Source: Caulochytrium protostelioides
Lineage: Eukaryota; Chytridiomycota; Caulochytriomycetes; Caulochytriales; Caulochytriaceae
DNA: 64,000 nucleotides
Direction of reading: 5' to 3'
Assembly: GCA_003615045.1 (NCBI GenBank)
Contig: ML014191.1
Coordinates: forward strand, 17,136 to 81,135
Below the pieces are notes generated by a model. It was not told where the DNA came from. It saw only the letters and a program-made list of their open reading frames with translations, and searched no databases. A program made the position numbers and the translations under genes. This document shows, in pieces, positions 56,129 to 64,000 of the stretch (positions are counted from its first letter, which is position 1; each line of letters starts with the position of its first letter).

Positions 56129-56881
56129 TTAAGTGGCGCGGAAGCCGGCGGGCAGCGGCCGATCTTTGCGCTTCCAGATCACCTTGCGGGCGCCCGAGTA
56201 CGAGGCGGCGACGACCTTCTCCGCGATGGTGGCGCGGTGCGTGTCGAGCCAGGCGGGGTCCCAGAGCTCGCTGGCGATGCCGAGGTCCTTGCAGCATCGC
56301 ACGAGCGCTTTGCTCCTGCAGCCTTCGGTGGCCATCGAGACGCCCTCGCTATTGAAGTATGCCTGCTCGCCGCGCGCCTGCGAGACGTACCGTCCGAGAC
56401 AGTACAGCGCATACTCACGCGACACCGACTTCGCCGTGATCGTGTGAGGGCCCCGCGGGACCAGCGACCACCCGCCCGGGCGAAATGCCGTGTTCAGGAT
56501 CCGGCGGAACTTGATCTCGGGGAGGTACAGCTGCCCGTCGGGCTTCACCTCGACGTCGTCCATGTTCAAGGGCGCCATCAGCACCGCGACGGCGCGCTCG
56601 TCGAAAGGCCCTGCCGCTGCCGCCACGGCGACAGGATCGTCGGCGCTGGCGGCGGTGGCGGCGCCCAGCTGGTGATCAAACTCCGCAAGGGCGGGCACCT
56701 CCGACTCCGCATCGGCCGGCGGCGCCGGGAGCGTCGAGAATGAGGCGGCGGCAGTCGTCGCAGCGGCAGCAGCAGCGCGACCGAGACCCATGTCGCCGTG
56801 CCACAGCCGCTGGGCCGGGCCCATGGAACGCCAGGCCATCGCACCACGCCGCGGCGCGACGCCGAGCCGGAACACCATCAT
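56129..56881 (-). CDS. MGM101: Mgm101, mitochondrial genome maintenance recombination protein
   Basis: About 250 residues from the first of two ATGs at 56881/56878. Mgm101 is a Rad52-like single-strand annealing protein of mitochondrial nucleoids, needed to keep and repair mtDNA in fungi. The first ~60 residues form a presequence (MMVFRLGVAPRRGAMAWRS ... ASFSTLP). The core runs from about residue 95: AVLMAPLNMDDVEVKPDGQL, YLPEIKFRRILNTAFRPGGW, LVPRGPH, SREYALYCLGRYVSQARGEQ, then YFNSEGVSMATEGCRSKALV and KDLGIASELWDP, ending in VIWKRKDR. All family blocks are present and in order, so it is expected to be functional. A divergent relative lies at 17551-18783. Confidence 0.94.
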   Translation of the reverse strand: MMVFRLGVAPRRGAMAWRSMGPAQRLWHGDMGLGRAAAAAATTAAASFSTLPAPPADAESEVPALAEFDHQLGAATAASADDPVAVAAAAGPFDERAVAVLMAPLNMDDVEVKPDGQLYLPEIKFRRILNTAFRPGGWSLVPRGPHTITAKSVSREYALYCLGRYVSQARGEQAYFNSEGVSMATEGCRSKALVRCCKDLGIASELWDPAWLDTHRATIAEKVVAASYSGARKVIWKRKDRPLPAGFRAT

Positions 56882-57590
56882 CGCGGAAAGTCGGGCGATT
56901 GGGCGTCGGTCCGTCGGGAGGCGTGGCGGTAGGTCAACGGCAGAGCTCAGACGGCAGAAGCGCGAAGAGCAGCGAATATCAGCGGCCTGGGGCACGTGGC
57001 AGCGGGGTCCAGAGGGAGGGGCGTCAACGTCGGCGCGGCAGACGTCGTGGCGGAGGACGCGTGGCGATCGGGGCTATCGGGGCGCGGCGCGGCACATCGA
57101 CCACGACGCCGCCACGGCCGCGTCCGTCGGGATGTAGGCACGGCGATGCGCGGCGCGGCGGCGGCACTTTGTGGAGGCGACTCGGTGGCGCCGACGCTCT
57201 CGGCAGCACGCCGACGCCCTCAGGACCCGGCAGCGGCCGCGGCATCGGCATCGGCATGGTGACCGAGCACGGATCCCGACGTCCCCGGTGTGGGGCGGCG
57301 TCGGTGGCGGGCGCATGTTGCCGGAGGCCTCGGCCCCGCAGGACGCCTGCCCGCGGCGGGGCTTGCGCCGTTTCCTGTTCCAGCTGCTCCGAGGAGCCAG
57401 CGCGGCCGGCGCAGCGCCACCATGCTAGGTCCTGCGGCGGCCCATCAGGGTCGTAGCCATAGCCTCGACGCCCAAAAGCCTCTTTATCGCCAGAATGGTG
57501 AAGTATATATATAGTAGAAAACACGGCTTTCGCGTCCCGTCTCTCTCTATCTCTCTCGCTCTCCGTGCAGGGCAATGAGATGCGCGCGCA
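56882..57590. other. Intergenic between Mgm101 and CYFIP genes
   Basis: Promoter of the Mgm101 gene and 3' side of the CYFIP gene. It includes a TATATATATAG run near 57503-57513 and a TCTC-rich run near 57540-57562. Frames here are Arg/Pro-rich and unsupported. Confidence 0.6.
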
Positions 57591-60500
57591 TTAGGCCACC
57601 GTATCAAACCGGGCCAGTTTGAGGAGGATGTCCTTGTTGGCCAGCTCAAAGAAGGCCGCGTTGGCCAGGAAATCGGCCATGACTCGGTCGGCGCCGATGG
57701 CGCCCGTGGGCCCGCCCGTCGCGGCGGCGGCAGCGGCGGCGGCGGCGGCCGTGGCAGTCGCGGCGGCGGCCTTCTTGGGGTCGACGGCGGCACGTTCGCT
57801 GCGGTGGACATTGAGGATGTGGGCGTTGTAGTCAAAAGCGAGGTACAGGTCCGTCTGGCCAAGCACGTGGAGGATCGTCATGCCTGCCCAGCCGAGGGCG
57901 TCGCCGAAGAGGTCACGAATGGTGCGGTCGGCGCCGGCGACGGTCGGCACGCAGTGCGCGAACTGGATGGAGCTCCACACGCGGAAGAAGGCGCCCGGAT
58001 CCTCGAGCAGGGGCACGCCGGCGCCGGCGACGCGCCACGCGGCGCCCACCTCCGCCAGCACCTGCTGCACCCGCCGCAGCAGCGGGTGCAGCAACGTGCC
58101 TGTCGCGAAGGTGTTGAGCGGACCGTCGTTGTATAGCTGCGCGGCAATGCCGACCTGGTCCCGCAGTGAGAGGGCCGTCACCGCCGCCGGGGCCGCCGCA
58201 TCCATGGTGGCGGCATTCGCCGTCTCGACCAGCTCACTGAACGCGGGGTCGGCCAGCTGCTGGAAGCCGGTGCGCCGGTCGACGGCCGCCGCGGCCGCCG
58301 TGCGCGCCGTCGGCGCGAGCGCGAATCCCGACGACGAGGCGCCAGCAGCCGCGCTTGCGGCCAGGGCCGAGGTGGACGCGGTGCTCAGTAGGGCGGAGGC
58401 GCTGGCGCCGGACGCGAGCCCGGCGCCACCGCTGGCGACGCTACCGGCCGTGCTGCCAGAGAGGAAGGCGAAGGCCGGGTCGGAGCCGGACTCGCCCGCG
58501 GCGCCGAGGGTCGAGTTGACGAAGGGGCCGGCCTGGACGCGAGTCAGGACACCGTCGGCGGCAAGGGCATTCTCGAGCCCTTGGACCAGGAGCAGGGTGT
58601 TGCCGAAGGTGCGGAAGGCCTGGAGGACGTCCGGTTTGAACTGGTCGTAGGTGAGCAGCGGCCGGAAGTGGGCGGCGAAGAAGGCATAGCACCCCGCGGT
58701 GCCATACTGGGAGAGCGGGAGCTTGAGGACCTGCGGCGAGCCGCTCTGGATAACGCCGACGTAGGTGTTGATCGGGCCACGGATGAGGTCATCCACAGAC
58801 CGAGCCATCTGGTGGTAGAGGTAGGCGATGCCGGGCTGCCCGACGAGCTGAACAATCATCTCGAAATGGCGCTCGCCGATGTAGCCGGCGGTGAGGGCGT
58901 TGACGCCGCCAAAGGCGGTCTGGAGCGCGCGCGAGCCATACAGATGCATTGGGTGCACCTTGCCCGGGTTGGCACGTTCCGGCGGCGCGACATAGGGCCG
59001 TGGCGAGCGCAAAAAGCGTTCAGTCGCACTGTTAAAGCAAAAGTTGGGTGCAACGTCGTTGAGGAGCTCGGTCGCAAGATGCGCAGTGATGCGGCCCACG
59101 GGCTGGGTGAGGCTGAGGCTCTCGTCAACCTCCGCCAGCAAATCGCTCCAACGGCTGAGCGTGAGATGTTTCGCGAGCAGAGTATGCGTCGTATGGGCGA
59201 CGGCGAGCAGGCGCGTGAGTTCCCCGAGTCCCGCCGACAGGGGCAGCATCTCGAAGCGGTGGATTGCGGCGTCGATCGAAGCGCGCAGGAGGTGATTCGC
59301 CATCGCGGCGATGCGGTCGGCCATGTCGACCGTGCGCCCGAGAATCCGGATCTCGCGTTGCTGCAGAATCGGCTCGAACGCGCGCAGTGCGAAGCGCACG
59401 TCCGCGGGCTCTTGGTCGATGTAGCTCAGCGCGTCGGACTCGAGCACGATTCGCGCCGCGGCGCGCTTCGCTTCGCTGAAGAGCTTCTGCGACAGCTTCA
59501 CGATTAGCTGCTCAAAGCACAGATTCACCTCCGCCACGACCTCGTCGTAGATGTACCGGCAGCGCAGGTCGTGCAACACGCGCGACGCCGTGTCGTTGTA
59601 GATGTCGAACGCGTAGAAGATCTGCCCGATCTGGGTGTTCTCCTCGTGCCGCAGGATCCGCTCGGTCAGGATCCACGGCAACGACATGCTGATCGGGAAT
59701 TGCACCTGCTTGCTCAGCTCGAGATAGAACTCGCGCAGCCACAGGTCGCTCAGGTCGCTGCACCGCTGCACCGTGCTCGCAAAGTCCAGCATCTCCGGAA
59801 ACAGCATGCTCCGCTGGTAGAAAGCCTGCAGCTCTGTCACCTGCGTCTCCTTCAGATCCTTCTCGCGCATCAAACCGCCCTTCATGCCTTTTGCGCGCTC
59901 GTTCAGCGTCGTATCGAGGAGCGTCTGGATGAAATGTAGCTGCGTCCATCCCACCGCATTGAAGTGACCGGCGCTGTCACTGGCCGTTGACGCCGTCGCC
60001 GCCGCTGGTCCGGCGGCGCCGGCATCGGCGGAGCCAGCGGGACCGGCAGCGGCGGCCGCCGACGCCGCAGCCGCCACGGTGTCGGCCGCCGTCGCCATGT
60101 CGCGGATATGCCGCAGGACCGTCGCGACCCCGCGCTTCTTCTTGATCGCATGCTGCAATGCGTCGTTCAGCGGGCCGGCCACAAACGCCTGCACGTGGAA
60201 TGCGATGTGGTGCGTGAGAGCTTCGACCCACGGCCGCTGCAGGGCGTTAAAGAGGTTGGCATAGGTCTTGATGACGCTCACGTAGTCGATGAGCGCCTGC
60301 TTCTCGGCGGACGTGTGGTTGTACGCGAGGGCGAGTTCATACGAGGTGGGGCGGGCGGCGCTGGCGACCGCTCCACTCCCGTCGGCGCCCACGCCCCCGT
60401 CCTCTCCGCTCCCGCGCGTCTCCGGCGCCGGATGCGTATACTTCCACGCCAGCTGCTCAAGCACCCGCGCGGTCGCCCCCGACATGTTCTTCATCCCGGC

Positions 60501-61775
60501 GACGACCAGTTTATAGTATTGAGCGGCTTCCGTGGCATCGAGCTGCACGGAGGTATGACTCGCATGGACGTCGGCGACTTGCGGCGGGGCCGAGGGCTCG
60601 GTCGCGGCCGCGATTTGGCTGGCGATGCCGTTAGTGAACCGCTGGTAGTCGGCCAGATAGACAAGCAGCTCGCGGCGGGTGGCTTCGACGGTGTTCACGA
60701 GCAGATAGTGGCGCTCGAGCTTGCTTTTCTCGTGGGTCTCAGTGACTTCCCACTTGTGGGCGTAAGGATGGTTGCGGCCCAAGATGTGGGTGAGCGTCAC
60801 GGGGAGATCGCCAAAGAGCGGCACGACCGGCATCGATTTGAGGACCTTCTCGTAGCGGTCGAGGCGCAGCCGCTTCTTGCGCTCCTTGTCGTCTGTGTCC
60901 AACGCAATCATACTGAGGGCGAGGGTGAGCGCTTTCATGGCGATGTGGTGCGTCTGTGGCGCCAATCGGGTCTGCGGCTTGCCGCCTTCGCAGCTCTCGG
61001 TGAGCCAGTTGGCCAAATCGATCAGGAGATCTTCGCCGGCGGGAATGGCCTTGAAGCTCTTGCGCAGCTCGGAAGCAAACTGGTCTTGCTGGCCCAGGAA
61101 CAGATACAGCTTGTGGTACGTGGTGGTTTCGTCCTCTACGGCCATGGCGCGGCTCAGATTGGGCAGCGTGCGCTTAAACATGCTGAAGTCGTTGTTCATA
61201 CTGCCCTTCACGCTTTTCATGGCGTCCATCACGACAAACAGCTCGAAGCACTGTGCCAAGCGCCACATCAGCCCGGCGCTCATCCAGCATGATTTCTCGG
61301 TGTCGACCGCGAGAGGCGTCAACACCGTCGTGACCGCTGCGACGGCCTCGTCCCGGAACTGCATAAAGGCCTTCATCTTTTCGACTTCGGGCTTCAGCAC
61401 TTTGTACGTCTCTGCGTAAAGCTCTGCGCGGTTCTGCTCGCCGCTCTGCACCTGCGGGATCGCGCGGCCGCACGAGCGGTACGAGTAGAGCCGCGACAAC
61501 AACGCGCGGCCGCGCTGCACAACGGTATCGAGTCGCGCCTGCGCGCTCGCATCGTTCGCATAAAAGGCCCACATCGGCGCATACTCGTCGCCCTTGTCGA
61601 CACCGACGCCCAGCTCGTTCCACTTCCTAGGGTCGCTGTACAGCACCTGGTCGGCCAGGCGGACGTCGCCCAGCGCCGCAACACAGACCACGGGCTTCAT
61701 GCTCGCGATCAGTGGCGCCGGTGCTTTCGGCGCCGTGGCCGACAGCACGTCCAGGTAATGGTCCGCAGCGGCCAT
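57591..61775 (-). CDS. CYFIP/Sra-1/PIR121, WAVE regulatory complex subunit
   Basis: About 1394 residues from the ATG at 61775 (MAAADHYLDVL). CYFIP binds active Rac and holds WAVE inactive until Rac signals, switching on Arp2/3 actin assembly at the cell front. The whole family alignment is present: YSYRSCGRAIPQVQ, EVEKMKAFMQFRDEA, VVPLFGDLPVTL, YNHTSAEKQALIDYVSVIK, AIKKKRGVATVLRHIR, CSDLSDLWLREFYLELSKQ, MSLPWILTERIL, YDEVVAEVNLCFEQ, YGSRALQTAFGGVN, LGWAGMTILHVLGQ. Human CYFIP1 is about 1253 residues; the excess is an Ala/Gly-rich insert near residues 600-640 and another Ala/Ser-rich insert near 1110-1210. No intron is required. The WAVE complex is absent from most Dikarya but kept in amoeboid chytrids, so this gene supports an early-diverging motile lineage. 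Its partners (Nap1, Abi, Brk1, WAVE) are not in this window. Confidence 0.95.
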   Translation of the reverse strand: MAAADHYLDVLSATAPKAPAPLIASMKPVVCVAALGDVRLADQVLYSDPRKWNELGVGVDKGDEYAPMWAFYANDASAQARLDTVVQRGRALLSRLYSYRSCGRAIPQVQSGEQNRAELYAETYKVLKPEVEKMKAFMQFRDEAVAAVTTVLTPLAVDTEKSCWMSAGLMWRLAQCFELFVVMDAMKSVKGSMNNDFSMFKRTLPNLSRAMAVEDETTTYHKLYLFLGQQDQFASELRKSFKAIPAGEDLLIDLANWLTESCEGGKPQTRLAPQTHHIAMKALTLALSMIALDTDDKERKKRLRLDRYEKVLKSMPVVPLFGDLPVTLTHILGRNHPYAHKWEVTETHEKSKLERHYLLVNTVEATRRELLVYLADYQRFTNGIASQIAAATEPSAPPQVADVHASHTSVQLDATEAAQYYKLVVAGMKNMSGATARVLEQLAWKYTHPAPETRGSGEDGGVGADGSGAVASAARPTSYELALAYNHTSAEKQALIDYVSVIKTYANLFNALQRPWVEALTHHIAFHVQAFVAGPLNDALQHAIKKKRGVATVLRHIRDMATAADTVAAAASAAAAAGPAGSADAGAAGPAAATASTASDSAGHFNAVGWTQLHFIQTLLDTTLNERAKGMKGGLMREKDLKETQVTELQAFYQRSMLFPEMLDFASTVQRCSDLSDLWLREFYLELSKQVQFPISMSLPWILTERILRHEENTQIGQIFYAFDIYNDTASRVLHDLRCRYIYDEVVAEVNLCFEQLIVKLSQKLFSEAKRAAARIVLESDALSYIDQEPADVRFALRAFEPILQQREIRILGRTVDMADRIAAMANHLLRASIDAAIHRFEMLPLSAGLGELTRLLAVAHTTHTLLAKHLTLSRWSDLLAEVDESLSLTQPVGRITAHLATELLNDVAPNFCFNSATERFLRSPRPYVAPPERANPGKVHPMHLYGSRALQTAFGGVNALTAGYIGERHFEMIVQLVGQPGIAYLYHQMARSVDDLIRGPINTYVGVIQSGSPQVLKLPLSQYGTAGCYAFFAAHFRPLLTYDQFKPDVLQAFRTFGNTLLLVQGLENALAADGVLTRVQAGPFVNSTLGAAGESGSDPAFAFLSGSTAGSVASGGAGLASGASASALLSTASTSALAASAAAGASSSGFALAPTARTAAAAAVDRRTGFQQLADPAFSELVETANAATMDAAAPAAVTALSLRDQVGIAAQLYNDGPLNTFATGTLLHPLLRRVQQVLAEVGAAWRVAGAGVPLLEDPGAFFRVWSSIQFAHCVPTVAGADRTIRDLFGDALGWAGMTILHVLGQTDLYLAFDYNAHILNVHRSERAAVDPKKAAAATATAAAAAAAAAATGGPTGAIGADRVMADFLANAAFFELANKDILLKLARFDTVA

Positions 61776-62350
61776 GGCGGCGACGTGGACCGAGCGGTGA
61801 AATGCGGTGCAATGTGGGGCACAGGACGGTGCAGTTAGTGGCAAGGGTGGGCAGGCCGGAAGGACGGTTGAGCAGGGACCGGGGCGGCGGCGGATGGGAA
61901 TTTGCGGCCGACGCCACGAGCAACGGAGATGGACAGGCAGCGGATCACGGCAGGATCACGGACGAACGAAGCAGGGCGAAAGCGGCGGGGATGGCCAACG
62001 TGCAGGGCCATAGGTCAACACCATACCGGATGCCGGATGCCTGTACCGTCGATCATGAGCATGCACCCCGTGATCTTGAGCCGATCCGTCACGGCCACCG
62101 CACGCGCCGGCCACGCCATGACCCGCTCCCCGGGGAGGGAACACGTTCGTGGCGCGATGCCGCAAGCGACCTCGCCATTCCGGCGATGTACCGAGCAGCG
62201 TCCTGGGCCACCGTCACCGATCCCAGGAGGCCGCGCCCGACCCGCCCGACCTCGGCCACGCCAGCGCGTCTCGCCCGCGATCCGCGTCGATCTGACCCGA
62301 GGGCGTTGGTGGCGACGGCGCGGTGCCCCGCGAGGGGGTCGGCGGGCCAT

Positions 62351-62434
62351 GGCGGCGGACGGCGGACGGCGGTGGACGGCGGCGGCGGACGGCGGCGGAC
62401 GGCGGCGGCGGACGGCGGACGGCGGCGGACGGTG
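62351..62434. repeat. GGCGGAC-type tandem repeat
   Basis: Imperfect GGCGGAC/GGCGGCGGAC units repeated about ten times in intergenic DNA. Confidence 0.85.
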
Positions 62435-63603
62435 GATGTGTTTTCTTTGGAAGGCGTGGCCACGAGAGATCAGCGCGATGCTGGGCTCGGCGCGGGTGGG
62501 ATGCGCCGCCGACGCTCGTGCTGCTGCGTGCTGCTGCGGCCCCGCCTCGCCGGCATCCCGGGGGCCCCCGACACCGCCTGCACCGGCAGCCGTGGCGCGC
62601 CTTGGACGCCTGCGGCGCAGCGCGTTCCGGCTGCTTCCGACCCGTGCCGCATGCGACAGGAACCGCGTGGGCGTGCGAGGCGCCGGCATCCTGGCCAAGT
62701 CACCCTCAGCGGGACGCCGGGCCGCGGCGACCAGATCCAGCGGGTGCCGACGCCACAGCGAAGCGCCCGCCGGCAACCACCCGTCTCGCCCGAGGGAGGA
62801 TCGGCAGATCGGCCCGATCGCGCTTTTCTGGCTGGCTTGTCCCTGGTCCCGCTGGCTCGCAAGGTACGTGGCAGGGCGATAGTGCCGCGCAAGCAAGTAG
62901 TCGCCCCAGCGGGCATCACGCAAGCCATCGGGCCACCCGGTCGAGGGCCGTTTCCGTCGGGGTTCCATCGACCGCGCTACGGCAACCCCATGGAAGACCC
63001 GTCAAGCCGAGACTCAAAACACCGATGACTCTCGCCAATCCTATTGTTCAACATGAGGCCGTGGAATAGTGGGATCCATGGGATCGGCCCAGGGGGCATG
63101 TGCTGCGGCACCGGCTCATGCGTTTGCCGGCGATCGTGTCCATCGTGTCCCGGAGGCCTTTGGAGCAAGCTACAGCAGGATCATGCCATCGCGGCCAAGC
63201 CCATCGTCTGGTTTGCGGGATAGCCCGGGCGTTCTTCCCACTGCATCATGAACTGAGTCTGCCTTTCCGTGAACGCTGAGGATTCTTCATCACATCATCA
63301 TGTATCATTCATGGACCCGCCCAGCGCGATAGACAAAAGGAGAGGTGGGCGACGACATGCTCACCGTGGCGGCAACGAGTTGCTTGATTGTTGGATGAGT
63401 GTGGCGTATCGGATTCTATTAAAAGTACCGAGTCGGAGGACGATCGATCTATGTAAGATCTATGTAAGAGCCCGCCGTCGAAACCCGCTCAAGCAGCGCG
63501 GCCCGGGCACTCCTTGGCCCCCATCCCGCGATGCCCACTGTGGCGCACCTGGGTGGCGGCATGCCGATGCGCCGCACTCGAGGCGTTTTCAAGCGAACTA
63601 GCC

Positions 63604-63667
63604 ATGGTCATGGTCAGGGTCATGGTCATGGTCATGGTCAGGGTCATGGTCATGGTCAGGGTCATGG
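63604..63667. repeat. ATGGTC/AGGGTC hexanucleotide repeat
   Basis: About ten hexamer units, ATGGTC alternating with AGGGTC, in intergenic DNA. Open in several frames as Met-Val or Thr-Met repeats, which are not a real protein. Confidence 0.95.
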
Positions 63668-64000
63668 GCGCCACCCCATACCGAGACGTCGGCCACGGCG
63701 GTCTTGATCAGCAACATGCCGCCTTTCGGCACCGCGGCCTCCCAACATTGAGCGCCGGGCCGGGCGGGCCGGGCCGTCGATGAAACGCCTCCTAGGCCCA
63801 GAGTTGTCTCCGCGATGGCGCTCCCGAGCCATCAGCGTCAGCGTCTTGCTCTCTCTATAAGAGTAGGCCGGCGAGAGAGGACCAGCAAGAGCGCTCGCGC
63901 GGCTTGGGCAACGGCCGTAGCGGAACGTCGCGGCATGCACGTCGACCCGGGCGAGACGTTAGGCAGGAGCGACGCGAGCGCAGCTTGATGGCGGCCGGCG

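Larger units (their letters stand above)
61776..64000. other. Terminal region, no recognisable gene
   Basis: Upstream of the CYFIP gene, so its proximal part should hold that promoter. The long plus-strand frames (61712-63028 and 61902-62882) are Arg/Ala/Pro-rich, mutually overlapping and pass through simple repeats. I see no domain or RNA gene up to the window edge. Confidence 0.6.

Noticed and set aside
61712-63028. 438-codon plus-strand frame
   Set aside because: Overlaps the CYFIP start, crosses GGCGGAC repeats and competes with other long frames. No domain.
1-64000. Search for tRNA, rRNA and transposase genes
   Set aside because: I found no B-box-like tRNA motif, rRNA segment, reverse transcriptase or transposase that I could support by eye. 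A tRNAscan or Rfam run would be decisive.

Overview
This window is eukaryotic nuclear DNA. It has genes with GT-AG introns, very GC-rich codons, long low-complexity tracts (poly-Gln, poly-Ala, Ser/Pro) and intergenic regions dense in GGC and other short repeats. The gene set points to an early-diverging zoosporic (chytrid-like) fungus. A Skn7-type HSF/response-regulator hybrid, a fungal PDR-class ABC transporter with degenerate first-half motifs, Mgm101 and an intein in eIF5B are fungal traits. A CYFIP/Sra-1 subunit of the WAVE complex is a motility gene lost from most Dikarya. The species is inferred and not proven.

Layout: 1.1-5.5 kb exportin-5/Msn5 (-, three exons); 6.8-7.2 kb small His-Gly repeat protein (-); 8.1-9.2 kb cytosolic 5'-nucleotidase III (+); 9.6-11.25 kb Zip3/RNF212-like RING protein (-, first exon not found); 13.1-15.8 kb cyclin (+, three exons); 17.6-18.8 kb divergent Mgm101 paralogue (+, two exons); 19.0-24.1 kb Skn7-like regulator (-); 24.1-29.0 kb gene-poor GC-rich DNA; 29.0-30.0 kb mitochondrial uS2 (+); 30.1-33.6 kb XPF/Rad1 nuclease (-); 34.2 kb a 71-bp relic of an ABC transporter gene; 34.5-36.9 kb a broken EsV-1-7-like Cys-rich repeat array joined to a nuclease-like domain (+); 37.0-41.9 kb PDR ABC transporter (-); 41.9-46.8 kb gene-poor, minisatellite-bearing DNA; 46.8-47.6 kb promethin/LDAF1-like membrane protein (-); 48.4-49.5 kb Topors-like RING protein (-); 50.1-55.2 kb eIF5B carrying an intein in its P-loop (-); 56.1-56.9 kb canonical Mgm101 (-); 57.6-61.8 kb CYFIP/Sra-1 (-); 61.8-64 kb no recognisable gene.

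The genes are mostly housekeeping: nuclear export, cell cycle, stress signalling, excision repair, translation initiation, mitochondrial DNA and ribosome maintenance, and actin nucleation. They do not form one pathway. The most unusual elements are (1) the eIF5B intein, whose homing-endonuclease motifs look decayed, (2) the giant-virus/brown-alga-style EsV-1-7-like repeat array with a C-terminal DNA-enzyme-like domain and several frame breaks, one at a perfect 24-nt palindrome, and (3) a second, strongly divergent Mgm101-type recombinase about 38 kb from the canonical one. All assignments come from reading the sequence and remembered family features. No database search was run.
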